From: Candidatus Bathyarchaeota archaeon
GTDB taxonomy: Archaea; Thermoproteota; Bathyarchaeia; Bathyarchaeales; Bathycorpusculaceae
Reading direction: 5' to 3'
DNA: 36,627 bases
Assembly (NCBI GenBank): GCA_026015145.1
Contig: JAOZGY010000028.1
Span: forward strand, 1-36,627
Below are positions 27,439 through 36,627 of the stretch, piece by piece. Position numbers and translations under genes: made by a program. Position 1 is the stretch's first letter. Every line of letters begins with the position of its first letter. The notes under the pieces are model-generated. The model did no database searches, had not been told where the DNA came from, and saw nothing but the letters and a program-made list of their open reading frames with translations.

Positions 27439-28032
27439 ATGCAAGATAGCGAAAAAAATCGGCTAGAAAAAATGGTAAATGCAAATGAATCGAAAACGAA
27501 GAGAACAACGATAATATTAGAAGCAGAGGAAAGAGATTTTATTGACTCGTTAATAAAGGAAGGAAAAGAACCTGGAATTAAGTCGCTAATTTCAAAAATG
27601 CTAGATATTTACAAAAACATGATGATTTACGATTGGAGGTTTCCAGGCGAATATTATTGTGGAATAAGTAGGATTGCTTTTGTAAACGTCGAGTTACTAA
27701 CCATTTTGCTAAATCAAATTCCAAAAGAAAAATGGTGCAATATTGGTCAAGAAATGGGAAGAGCTTTAAAAATTTCCATAGGAACAACCCTAAATATTCA
27801 AATTTCCAAAAAAGAGAACTGGAAACAAATTTTTAAAAGATTATCTGTTCAAGGATTTGGAGATTTCCATTTAAAAGATAAATATATACTCATAAAAACA
27901 CCATTCATCAGCTATCCTGAACTTTGGAAAGGCATCCTTGAAGGAATGTTAGAAATTAAATTGGATATGAAGACTACTATACCTCCACTTGTTTTCCAAA
28001 TTGAGGGAAAAGTTAGCTCTCCTACTAAATAG
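27439..28032 (+). CDS. Hypothetical protein with an N-terminal RHH/CopG-like segment and an uncharacterised C-terminal domain
   Basis: 197 aa; KRTTIILEAEERDFIDSLIKEG...SLISKMLDIYKNM resembles RHH; CATATAATG at ~27408-27416 suits a leaderless start at 27439. Confidence 0.6.
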   Translation: MQDSEKNRLEKMVNANESKTKRTTIILEAEERDFIDSLIKEGKEPGIKSLISKMLDIYKNMMIYDWRFPGEYYCGISRIAFVNVELLTILLNQIPKEKWCNIGQEMGRALKISIGTTLNIQISKKENWKQIFKRLSVQGFGDFHLKDKYILIKTPFISYPELWKGILEGMLEIKLDMKTTIPPLVFQIEGKVSSPTK

Positions 28033-28297
28033 ATCCTAAAAAATGTTACATAATTTATATTGAGTAGATAGATTTAATAGAAAGAGCAACTAAGGTGCCT
28101 TTAAGTGATGGAAAATGAGGGATCGTATTCATTCAAGGCGATTGCATTCATTAAGTGCAAAATTATACCCAAAGTCTCTTTTCTAAATTTTAGAACCTAT
28201 CAAAAGAAAAATAATTTTAATATAAAAAACTGTAATTTTGCAGTTTATAGAAACTCTATCCATCAAATATGTTTAATATTAAATTAGGTGATAATTA

Positions 28298-29293
28298 ATG
28301 AAAAAAGTAAAATTTGCAATACCCGCTGGTTCGTTATCCAGAGCCACGTTCAATATCCTTCGACGTGCAGGCTATAATGTATCTAGTCAAGAACGTACAT
28401 ATAGACCTACAATAAATGATCCTAAAATTGAATTGAAAATTCTAAGACCTCAAGAAATCCCTGTTTTCGTAAGTGAAGGTCTTCAAGACGTGGGAATAAC
28501 TGGTCAAGATTGGATAAAAGAAACAGGTGCAAATGTAGAAATTCTTCAAAACTTAGAGTATGGAAAAATAAAACTAATAGTTGCTATTCCTAAAAATTCT
28601 AATGCTACTTCTATCTCTGATCTTATGGAGGACTTGTGGAGCAAAGGAAAGAACTTCCGCGTTTCTACAGAATATTTGAATATTGCAGCCGAATATATCC
28701 AAAATACGTTAGCTTACAAAAAACGTTTTGGAAAAGTAGCACCATTAATGGTAACTCCCTGGTGGAAAAGAGGAGAAAATCCAAGAGTAAAAATATTTCT
28801 TTCTTTTGGAGCAACAGAAGCGAAACCACCAGAAAACTCTGATTGTATTATTGATGTAACAGAAACTGGTTCGACAATTGATGCTAATAACTTGAAAATA
28901 ATTGAGACAGTCTTAGAATCATCAGCCGTTTTAATAGCAAATAAGCTTGCTCTTCAAGATGAAGGTATAAAAGAAAAAATCTATGATATTTTAACTTTAT
29001 TAAAAGGAGTAGTTGACGGTTCAAAGAGAATCCATATATTTGTGAACGTCAAAAAAACAAATCTCCAAAAATTACTCAAAGGAATACCTGCTTTAAAAAA
29101 TCCAACAGTAGCACCTCTAGCTGATAAATCTTGGGTATCAGTGAATACTATTCTTGAGAAAGATTGTTTTATACGCCTTTTGCCCACAATCAGAAAACTA
29201 GCCCAAGGCATCGTCGTTTATGAGCCAAGGCAAGTTTTGGCTTTAGATGAGGTAACAAGGAGAGAAGGAAAAGTTTGTCCAGCAAAGTCTTAG
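28298..29293 (+). CDS. hisG: ATP phosphoribosyltransferase, long form
   Basis: 331 aa; FAIPAGSLSRATFNILRRAGY, VSEGLQDVGITGQDWI, DCIIDVTETGSTIDANNLKII; C-terminal regulatory-type domain. Confidence 0.94.
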   Translation: MKKVKFAIPAGSLSRATFNILRRAGYNVSSQERTYRPTINDPKIELKILRPQEIPVFVSEGLQDVGITGQDWIKETGANVEILQNLEYGKIKLIVAIPKNSNATSISDLMEDLWSKGKNFRVSTEYLNIAAEYIQNTLAYKKRFGKVAPLMVTPWWKRGENPRVKIFLSFGATEAKPPENSDCIIDVTETGSTIDANNLKIIETVLESSAVLIANKLALQDEGIKEKIYDILTLLKGVVDGSKRIHIFVNVKKTNLQKLLKGIPALKNPTVAPLADKSWVSVNTILEKDCFIRLLPTIRKLAQGIVVYEPRQVLALDEVTRREGKVCPAKS

Positions 29294-30582
29294 TTAGGAT
29301 ATGGGATACTTCAACACTGCCGACTAATTGGTTTATTAGGCAAGTTCAAAACTATAAACTAGATAAGCAATTAGAAAAAAAAATTAAGAACATAATTGCA
29401 AACGTTGCTAATAATGGAGATCTTGCTCTAATAGAACTAACTGAGCGATATGATAAAACAACATTTACAAAGAAAGATTTGTTGGTCTCGCCTAAAGAGG
29501 TCAGAGACGCTTATAATAATGTAGATGAAAATCAGATCTTTGCACTTAAAAAAATTAAGAACAACGTTAGTACTTTTGAATCGCTTTTATTTAATCAAGG
29601 CAAAATTTTCACTTCAATGAATAATATAAGAATAACCAATATTCTTATCCCAATTGGAAGTGTCGGTTGTTATATCCCAGGCGGGCGAGCATCTTATCCT
29701 AGCACTTTGATAATGACTGTAATTCCAGCAAAAGTAGCAGGAGTTTCTAGAATCGTGGTTTGTTCTCCTCCTAGGGAAGATGGTTCTATTAATCCATTGG
29801 TTCTTGTAGCAGCTGATATCTGTGGGGTTGATGAAATCTATAAAATCGGAGGAGCTCAAGCTATAGCTGCTTTAGCTTATGGAACTGATACAATCAAACC
29901 AGTAAAAAAGATAGTAGGTCCAGGAAGCAAGTATATTGCTCTGGCGAAAATTCTTGTCTCTAAAGATGTTGCTATAGATATGCCTGCTGGTCCAAGTGAA
30001 GTTTTAATTGTGGCAGATGAGACAGCAAACCCAAAATTTATCGCGCTAGATATGATTTCTCAGGCGGAACATGGATGTGATAGTAGTGCTGGTTTGATTA
30101 CTACTTCAGAGAAGCTTCGTGATGAAGTGCAAAATTGGCTATCAAAAATAGTTGTAAAGATAGATCGTAGTAATCTGGTTTTTGATTCGTTAAGAAACTA
30201 TGGATTCATAATTACATGTGAAAGTATTGACAAGGCTGTTGAACTTGCAAATGTTTTTGCTCCTGAACACCTGGAAATAATGACTGAAGATTCTATGAAG
30301 CTTGTAAAGAAATTTACATCGGCTGGTTTAATTCTTGTTGGTCCTTTTAGTCCCGTTGCTCTAAGTGATTATGGTAGTGGAGCAAATCATGTTCTCCCAA
30401 CGGGTGGTTATGGTCATGTTTTTTCTGGTTTATCTTCTTTAGATTTTGCAAGACGAGTAAGTATTGTTGAAGGTTCAAAGAAAGGATTGTTACAATTAAA
30501 CAATCAGCTGAAGGTTATGGCTAACGCAGAAGACCTTCCCAATCACTACGAAACAATCAAAGCGAGGTTTGAAAATGGATAA
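29275..30582 (+). CDS. hisD: Histidinol dehydrogenase
   Basis: 435 aa; VGCYIPGGRASYPSTLIMTVIPAKVAGV, MPAGPSEVLIVADETANP, AEHGCDSSAGLIT, GSGANHVLPTGG. Confidence 0.96.
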   Translation: MSSKVLVRIWDTSTLPTNWFIRQVQNYKLDKQLEKKIKNIIANVANNGDLALIELTERYDKTTFTKKDLLVSPKEVRDAYNNVDENQIFALKKIKNNVSTFESLLFNQGKIFTSMNNIRITNILIPIGSVGCYIPGGRASYPSTLIMTVIPAKVAGVSRIVVCSPPREDGSINPLVLVAADICGVDEIYKIGGAQAIAALAYGTDTIKPVKKIVGPGSKYIALAKILVSKDVAIDMPAGPSEVLIVADETANPKFIALDMISQAEHGCDSSAGLITTSEKLRDEVQNWLSKIVVKIDRSNLVFDSLRNYGFIITCESIDKAVELANVFAPEHLEIMTEDSMKLVKKFTSAGLILVGPFSPVALSDYGSGANHVLPTGGYGHVFSGLSSLDFARRVSIVEGSKKGLLQLNNQLKVMANAEDLPNHYETIKARFENG

Positions 30583-31690
30583 TATTTCTAATAGTTGCAT
30601 AAAAGCAAAATTGGAGAAACTCAAGAAAATTGATAGCTACAATATTGGGGAATCTACTGAAAAACTAGCCAAGAGACTTGGAATCTCGCCTAATGAAATT
30701 ATTAAATTAAACTTTAATGAAAATTTGTTCCTACCGAAAAAAGCCCTTAGTGACATTATAAAGTTGGTAGCTGACCAATGCGATATTCGAATTTATCCAC
30801 AAGAAGAACAAAATAAACTAAAAGTAAGCATAAGTAGTCACTTAAAAATTCCTTATGATACTATCGTTGTTGGAAATGCTAGTGATGAGTTAATAGATAG
30901 AATTTCAAGATTGTTTTTGGAAAAAGGAGAAACAGCAGTTTCTTTTAATCCCACTTTTCCTATTTTTAAGTACTGTGCAAAGCGACAAAGTGCAAATTAC
31001 TTGACTATACCCCTCTTAGAAAATTTTAAATTAAATGTTGAGAAAATGCTTGCCTCTTTTTCAAATAAAACTAGTTTGTTGTATTTGTGCTCACCTAATA
31101 ACCCAACAGGAAACCAGTTTCATAAAGCAGACATAGAAACTCTGATTAATGAATTTCCAGGTGTGGTAGTGTTAGATGAAGCATATGGAGAATATGCACT
31201 TTATTCACTGGTTTCAAAAGTAAATGAGTTCGATAACCTAATCGTTTTAAGAACATTTTCCAAAGCTTTCGGACTAGCAGCATTGAGACTTGGGTATGCA
31301 GTAACAAATTCAACATTAGCGAAAACTCTCTCTGAAAAATCTCCTTTACCATTTCCAGTTAGTTCCTTTACATTAAATATGGGTAAGAAGCTTTTAGAAA
31401 ACTTTAGTTTAGTAGAAAAATCAGTTAAAGAACTAAAAAAGGAACGAGAAAAACTGATAAAGAGACTTAACGAAATAAACGGTATAACAGCCTTTAATTC
31501 ACAAGCAAACTTTGTACTCTTTGCCGTGGATAAACCTTATGAACTGGTTTATCAGGAACTCTTGAGTAAAGGTTTGCTTATTAAGAAACTGGGAAAAATC
31601 TTACATCTCGATAATTGCCTTAGAACTACAGTTGGTTTGCCATGGATGAATGAAAGGTTAGTAAAAAATTTAAAAATAATATTTGGGTGA
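30569..31690 (+). CDS. hisC: Histidinol-phosphate aminotransferase
   Basis: 373 aa; LNFNENLFLPKKAL, CSPNNPTGN, VVLDEAYGEYA, RTFSKAFGLAALRLGYA. Confidence 0.94.
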   Translation: MKMDNISNSCIKAKLEKLKKIDSYNIGESTEKLAKRLGISPNEIIKLNFNENLFLPKKALSDIIKLVADQCDIRIYPQEEQNKLKVSISSHLKIPYDTIVVGNASDELIDRISRLFLEKGETAVSFNPTFPIFKYCAKRQSANYLTIPLLENFKLNVEKMLASFSNKTSLLYLCSPNNPTGNQFHKADIETLINEFPGVVVLDEAYGEYALYSLVSKVNEFDNLIVLRTFSKAFGLAALRLGYAVTNSTLAKTLSEKSPLPFPVSSFTLNMGKKLLENFSLVEKSVKELKKEREKLIKRLNEINGITAFNSQANFVLFAVDKPYELVYQELLSKGLLIKKLGKILHLDNCLRTTVGLPWMNERLVKNLKIIFG

Positions 31691-32274
31691 TAAAAAACTT
31701 GAGAATGGATGAAGTATATAGAAAAACTCGCGAAACAGAAGTTTGCGTTAAAGTAAATCTTGATGCTAATGGAAAAGCAAACGTCAGTACAGGAACCTCT
31801 TTCTTGGATCACTTAATAACTTCTCTGGCTACACATAGTCTAATTGATATTACAGCTAAAGTTAAGGGGGATTTACGCCACCACTCAGTTGAAGATCTTG
31901 CAATCTGTATAGGCGAAGCATTGAACAAAGCTTTAGGAAATAGAGAAGGAATAATTAGGTTTGGGAATGCACTTGCACCTATGGATTGTACATTAGCTTT
32001 TTCTGCCGTGGATCTTGTCAAACGTCCCTATTTTAAGATTAATCTTAAACTCCGAGGAAAAAAAATTGAAGACATGGCCACTGAAGACATAAACCATTTC
32101 TTTGAGACTTTTGCTACATCTCTAAATGCAAATGTACACATATTTGTTCAATATGGTAGTAATGATCATCATAAAGCCGAAGCCGCAATCAAAGCTCTTG
32201 CTCTATCACTGAGACAAGCAGTTGCAATTGATCCAAAAAGAACCGGCGTGCCAAGTTCCAAAGGAGTAATCTGA
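31687..32274 (+). CDS. hisB: Imidazoleglycerol-phosphate dehydratase
   Basis: 195 aa; GTSFLDHLITSLATHSLIDI, LRHHSVEDLAICIGEAL, GSNDHHKAEAAIKALALSLRQA. Confidence 0.95.
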   Translation: MIKNLRMDEVYRKTRETEVCVKVNLDANGKANVSTGTSFLDHLITSLATHSLIDITAKVKGDLRHHSVEDLAICIGEALNKALGNREGIIRFGNALAPMDCTLAFSAVDLVKRPYFKINLKLRGKKIEDMATEDINHFFETFATSLNANVHIFVQYGSNDHHKAEAAIKALALSLRQAVAIDPKRTGVPSSKGVI

Positions 32275-32879
32275 TGCCCGAAGTAGTTATTTTTGATTAC
32301 GGCGTTGGAAATCTTTTCAGTTTAAAGAATGCCTTAGAAACAGTTGGCTTAGGCGTAAAAATCAGTAATTCGTTTGAACAATTAAAAACACTTGCCGCTG
32401 TAGCGTTACCAGGTGTTGGTAATTTCTCTGCTGCGATCAGAAAGCTCGATTCTGTTCAAGAATTCATTAATACGATCATAGAAAATGGCACTCCAATACT
32501 GGGGATATGTTTAGGTATGCAACTCTTCTTTCAAAGAAGTGATGAAGGCCCCGGACAAGGATTAGGAATTTTTAGGGGAAAAAACGTCAGGTTACCTAGC
32601 TTTGTCAAAGTGCCTCACATGGGCTGGAATACTCTTAATATTGTAACCCAAAATGAAATCTTAGATAATATTGAGAATCAATCTTTTGTATATTTTGTTC
32701 ACTCCCACTATCCTGTGCCAGTCGATAAAAAAATAATAGCTGCTGAGACTGAATATGGTGAAACATTTACTTCTATGTTAGCTTACAAAAACATATTTGG
32801 AACCCAATTTCATCCAGAAAAATCAGGCGACATTGGATTAGAAATCTTAAGAAACTTTGCAAGAATAGTGAAAAGGTGA
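32274..32879 (+). CDS. hisH: Imidazole glycerol phosphate synthase, glutamine amidotransferase subunit
   Basis: 201 aa; VIFDYGVGNLFSLKNALE, LPGVGNF, ILGICLGMQLFF, GTQFHPEKSG. Confidence 0.96.
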   Translation: MPEVVIFDYGVGNLFSLKNALETVGLGVKISNSFEQLKTLAAVALPGVGNFSAAIRKLDSVQEFINTIIENGTPILGICLGMQLFFQRSDEGPGQGLGIFRGKNVRLPSFVKVPHMGWNTLNIVTQNEILDNIENQSFVYFVHSHYPVPVDKKIIAAETEYGETFTSMLAYKNIFGTQFHPEKSGDIGLEILRNFARIVKR

Positions 32880-32885
32880 TTCTAA

Positions 32886-33611
32886 ATGCAATTAATTCCT
32901 GCAATAGATTTGATGAAGGGAAGAATAGTGCGACTGTCGCGAGGTGATCCTAAGACCGCTAAGATATATGAGCAATTTGGTGATCCTGTACAAACTGCTC
33001 AAAAATGGCAAGCAGAAGGTGCCAAAAAACTTCATATAATAGATCTAGATGCAGCTTTAGGATCTGGAAATAATTATTCTCTTATATCTGAAATTGTTGA
33101 AAATGTTACTTTACCCATTCAAGTTGGAGGGGGAATTCGAAGTTTTAAGGATGCAGAACGATTGCTAGCATTAAAAATCGATCAAGTAATATTAGGTGCT
33201 TTGCCTTTTAATGATCCTTCAGCTTTGATCCTGATACAAGAAAAGTTTGGTCCAGATCATGTAATAGTTGCATTGGACAATAGGAATGGTGATATAATGA
33301 TTGAAGGATGGAAAACAAAAACGTCAATGGGAATCAATGAAGCCCTTAAAAAGTTTTTATCAATGGGAATTTATTCGTTTCTTATAACATCGATTACAAA
33401 AGATGGTACGCTTTCAGGTCCTGATCTAGAAACACTTGATAAAGCGAATAGAAATCCAGGTGCAAAAATAATTGCAGCTGGTGGAATTGGTCAATTAGAG
33501 GATTTGTTGGACCTTCAAGGAATTGGTGTTGAAGGAGCAGTAATCGGGAAAGCTCTTTATGAAGAACGATTTACTCTAAAAGAAGCTTTTGAAAAATTAG
33601 GAGGCAACTAA
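32886..33611 (+). CDS. hisA: Phosphoribosylformimino-5-aminoimidazole carboxamide ribotide isomerase
   Basis: 241 aa; LIPAIDLMKGRIVRLSRGDP, LPIQVGGGIRSF, KDGTLSGPDLETL, IAAGGIG. Confidence 0.95.
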   Translation: MQLIPAIDLMKGRIVRLSRGDPKTAKIYEQFGDPVQTAQKWQAEGAKKLHIIDLDAALGSGNNYSLISEIVENVTLPIQVGGGIRSFKDAERLLALKIDQVILGALPFNDPSALILIQEKFGPDHVIVALDNRNGDIMIEGWKTKTSMGINEALKKFLSMGIYSFLITSITKDGTLSGPDLETLDKANRNPGAKIIAAGGIGQLEDLLDLQGIGVEGAVIGKALYEERFTLKEAFEKLGGN

Positions 33612-33617
33612 AGTCTA

Positions 33618-34421
33618 ATGCCGCTAGCTAAAAGAATTATTCCCTGTTTAGATGTAGATCATGGAAAAGTTGTGAAAGGAGTTAATTTTGTTAACTTGAA
33701 GAGTGCAGGAGACCCTGTTGAACTTGCTAGACGGTATTCCGATCAAGGAGCAGATGAATTAGTTTTTCTGGACATAACTGCTTCATCAGAAAAAAGAGAT
33801 CTATTAAGAGAAGTTGTTGAAAGAGTAGCAAAAGCAGTCAGAATTCCTTTTACAGTTGGGGGCGGAATTCGGAGTATATCAGACGCTAGACTAATACTTT
33901 GCAGTGGAGCAGACAAAGTGTCTGTTAACACTGCTGCAGTTGAAAATCCTAAACTAATAACTGACCTTGCTGAAGTTTTTGGACAACAATGTGTTGTTGT
34001 TGCTATAGATGCAAAAAGAAGAAAGCTGGAAAATTATACCAATTCGTTCGTGGAAACTGATGAGGGTCCTGTTTGGTTTGAGGTTACAACTTACGGTGGG
34101 AGAAAATCGACAGGAATAAATGCAATCGAGTGGGCAAAAAGAGCTGCTGAACTTGGGGCAGGTGAGTTTCTCGTGACTTCCATGGATAGGGATGGCACAA
34201 AAGATGGCTATGACTTAGATTTAACGCGTATAATATCAGATACGGTACATGTTCCAGTTATTGCCAGTGGTGGTGCTGGAAAACCTGAACACTTCTTTGA
34301 AGTTTTTTCAATTGGAAAAGCTGATGCGGCACTTGCTGCCTCTGTTTTTCATTATAATAATTATCCCGTTCAAGTTGTGAAAAAATTCTTAGTAAATCAG
34401 GGGGTGACAGTTAGACCTTGA
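33618..34421 (+). CDS. hisF: Imidazole glycerol phosphate synthase, cyclase subunit
   Basis: 267 aa; [54 protein letters not shown]. Confidence 0.96.
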   Translation: MPLAKRIIPCLDVDHGKVVKGVNFVNLKSAGDPVELARRYSDQGADELVFLDITASSEKRDLLREVVERVAKAVRIPFTVGGGIRSISDARLILCSGADKVSVNTAAVENPKLITDLAEVFGQQCVVVAIDAKRRKLENYTNSFVETDEGPVWFEVTTYGGRKSTGINAIEWAKRAAELGAGEFLVTSMDRDGTKDGYDLDLTRIISDTVHVPVIASGGAGKPEHFFEVFSIGKADAALAASVFHYNNYPVQVVKKFLVNQGVTVRP

Positions 34422-34747
34422 CAGAAGAACCACTAAAAAAACTTGATTTTAAAAAAGGAAAATGCCTTATTCCAGTGGTCGTTCAAGAATTTAAATCAAA
34501 AGACCTGCTTATGTTAGCCTATGTAAACAAAGAAGCTCTTAAAAAAACATTAGAAACAGGTTATGCCCATTATTGGAGTCGCTCGAGAAAAAAACTATGG
34601 ATGAAGGGTGAAACTTCCGGGCACACACAGAAAATAAAAAGAATCCTTGTGGACTGTGATTATGATACTTTGCTCTATTTAGTGACACAAAAAGGACCTG
34701 CATGTCACACTAATAAATTAACATGTTTCCACAATATAATCAAATGA
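34418..34747 (+). CDS. hisI: Phosphoribosyl-AMP cyclohydrolase
   Basis: 109 aa; [52 protein letters not shown]; no HisE domain fused. Confidence 0.94.
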   Translation: MTEEPLKKLDFKKGKCLIPVVVQEFKSKDLLMLAYVNKEALKKTLETGYAHYWSRSRKKLWMKGETSGHTQKIKRILVDCDYDTLLYLVTQKGPACHTNKLTCFHNIIK

Positions 34748-34821
34748 AAACTAATGGTTTTTAAGAAATAATCTTACTTTTTAACATAATAACTAAAGAT
34801 AAACAAGTTAGGTTAAGACCA

Positions 34822-35877
34822 ATGTCAACTCATGAAGCGATGTTGTACGAGAAAAAGGAAAATAATCGTGTACAATGCAAATTATGCGCACGTAGATGCT
34901 TAATAAATGATAGTGCAAAAGGATTTTGTTTAGTTAGAAAAAATGAAGATGGTATTCTTAGATCATTAGTTTATGGCAAAGCAGTTTCAGCAGCTGTTGA
35001 TCCAATTGGTAAGAAACCCCTCTCCCATTTTAATCCAGGTGCTCTGGTTATGTCTATTGCTACAGCAGGCTGCAATTTTCGATGTAAATTCTGTGATAAT
35101 TGGATGATAAGTCAAGATCAAAAAATTCCTGGGAAAAATTTTCCGCCAGATGAAGTTGTGAAGACAGCAAGAGAGAAAAATTGTTATGGTATTAGTTATA
35201 CTTATACAGAACCTACTGTTTTCTTCGAATATGCCTATGATATTGCTAAACTTGCACATCAAGTTGGGTTCTTTAACACTTTTGTAACAAACGGTTATCT
35301 CACTCCAGAAGCTGTAAAAACTATTGGGCCAGTTCTCGATGCGGCAACCGTTGATTTTAAGGGAGGAGGAGATCCCGATTTCTATAAAAGCTATTCTTCA
35401 GTTCCAACTGTGGAACCTATTTATGAAGCTCTTAAGGAATTTAGAAGAAACGGTGTTCACATAGAAATAACAAATTTAGTTATCCCAAAAATTGGGGATT
35501 CGATGGATCGAATAAAAGAGATGGCCTCATGGATAAAAGAGACTTTGGGACCGGATACTCCCTTTCACTTGCTTCGGTTTCATCCTGATTACAAAATGAC
35601 TACAACTCCAGGAACCAACGTTGAACTCATGGAAAAAGCCTACATGACTGCTCGAAATGTAGGACTTAATTATGTATATGTCGGTAATCTTCCAAGGCAT
35701 CCTGCAGAAAACACGTATTGTCCTCAATGCAATGAACTTTTAATCAAACGTCATAGCTTCGAGATAACAAAGTGGAAACTTACCAAAGATATGCACTGCC
35801 CAGTATGTGAACACAAAATACCAATAATAGGGCAACTGCATCAAACAGGAGCACGTTTTCCTTATGCTTTATTTTAG
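34822..35877 (+). CDS. amrS: AmmeMemoRadiSam-system radical SAM enzyme (AmrS-like)
   Basis: 351 aa; CKLCARRCLI, CNFRCKFCDNWMIS radical SAM CxxxCxxC, GISYTYTEPTVFFEYAYD, C-terminal CPQC...CPVC. Confidence 0.88.
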   Translation: MSTHEAMLYEKKENNRVQCKLCARRCLINDSAKGFCLVRKNEDGILRSLVYGKAVSAAVDPIGKKPLSHFNPGALVMSIATAGCNFRCKFCDNWMISQDQKIPGKNFPPDEVVKTAREKNCYGISYTYTEPTVFFEYAYDIAKLAHQVGFFNTFVTNGYLTPEAVKTIGPVLDAATVDFKGGGDPDFYKSYSSVPTVEPIYEALKEFRRNGVHIEITNLVIPKIGDSMDRIKEMASWIKETLGPDTPFHLLRFHPDYKMTTTPGTNVELMEKAYMTARNVGLNYVYVGNLPRHPAENTYCPQCNELLIKRHSFEITKWKLTKDMHCPVCEHKIPIIGQLHQTGARFPYALF

Positions 35878-35979
35878 CATCTTCAAAGCATATTATTATG
35901 GTTAAGAACCAATTTATCAAATAATCTGATTCTAAATCAAATTCCATATCTTTATTTTAAATTTGAAAATTGAGAGCTA

Positions 35980-36627
35980 ATGTCGCATTTCAAGGTAGAA
36001 TTATTAATTAGAATTGGTAAGCATTGTTCACAAGAGGATAAAATCTTGGGTACAGTTTTTTTTATCGGGACCGCTGGTTCTGGAAAATCACTCCTTACAG
36101 CCGCTTTTGCTGAATGGCTAAAAATGTCAAAACAAGATGTAGCCGTGGTAAATCTGGATCCAGGTGCATTAAAGCTACCATATTCCCCTGATGTGGATAT
36201 TCGAAATTATGTGGATGTCGGTCTTCTAATGGAAAAATACGGTCTGGGACCCAATGGAGCATTAATTTTAGCTGCAGACTTGATTGCAGATAAAATAGGT
36301 GATATCGCCCAGGAAGTCGAAACTGTGGATGCAGATATTATTTTGGTAGACACTCCAGGTCAAATGGAGTTGTTTGCATTTAGAGCTAGTGGACCATATA
36401 TAGTGAATGAATTAACAAAAGAACCTAAAGCTTTAGTTTATCTTTTTGACGCTGTATTTTCTTTGAATCCATTTAACTATGTTTCAAACATGTTTCTTTC
36501 AGCTGCAATCTATAACAGATTTTTTACACCACAACTTCATCTTCTTTCTAAAATAGATCTGATTCAGAAAGAAAAGATTGAACAAATAATTGAATGGTCT
36601 GCTAATCTTGAAGCTTTAGAGACCTCG
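35980..36627 (+). CDS. GPN-loop GTPase, 3' truncated at window edge
   Basis: Open frame to the end; GTVFFIGTAGSGKSLLTAAFAEWL, VVNLDPGA, MEKYGLGPNGALILA (GPN motif), VDTPGQMELFAFR. Alternative TTG start at 36046. Confidence 0.88.
   Translation, partial: MSHFKVELLIRIGKHCSQEDKILGTVFFIGTAGSGKSLLTAAFAEWLKMSKQDVAVVNLDPGALKLPYSPDVDIRNYVDVGLLMEKYGLGPNGALILAADLIADKIGDIAQEVETVDADIILVDTPGQMELFAFRASGPYIVNELTKEPKALVYLFDAVFSLNPFNYVSNMFLSAAIYNRFFTPQLHLLSKIDLIQKEKIEQIIEWSANLEALETS

Noticed and set aside
28105-28287. 60-aa ORF upstream of hisG
   Set aside because: No recognisable domain, low-complexity AT-rich tail; probably hisG leader/intergenic sequence.
1-36627. CRISPR arrays, transposases/IS elements, toxin-antitoxin or defence islands
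   Set aside because: No spaced direct repeats, terminal inverted repeats, Cas, transposase or nuclease signatures found on manual reading.

Overview
AT-rich archaeal chromosomal segment. The gene content (archaeal eL24/eS28/L7Ae/eL40, TFB, Gar1, Alba, GPN-loop GTPase, CdhABCDE-type CODH/ACS) excludes Bacteria; a Bathyarchaeia-like lineage is plausible but is inference only. Main blocks: (i) two deoxyhypusine-synthase-family genes converging tail-to-tail, the first truncated at the left edge, then SCP2-like and CofE-like genes; (ii) a 'Pat-like' ADP-forming acyl-CoA synthetase + GNAT fusion; (iii) a short MTHFR-like gene divergent from two tandem CooC-type Ni-insertion ATPases, followed by a complete cdhABCDE operon; (iv) IMPase, Hsp20, SWIM, RPA, an IPMDH-family enzyme and AspRS; (v) information-processing genes (Alba, eL40, TFB, Gar1, L7Ae, S28e, L24e) and an intron-containing initiator tRNA-Met; (vi) an overlapping his operon (hisGDCBHAFI, no hisE or histidinol phosphatase seen), AmrS-type radical SAM, and a truncated GPN-loop GTPase at the right edge. 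I found no CRISPR array, transposon or rRNA. Three genes below the ORF track's length cutoff were found by hand: eL40, a 56-aa four-Cys protein and a ~39-aa membrane peptide. I did not see a clearly new multi-gene system. The best leads are the intron in the initiator tRNA, the paired DHS paralogs, the cofE 5' anomaly, the dual CooC + MTHFR-like + CODH/ACS module, the Pat-like fusion that keeps the catalytic-type His, and a structured leader upstream of L7Ae.
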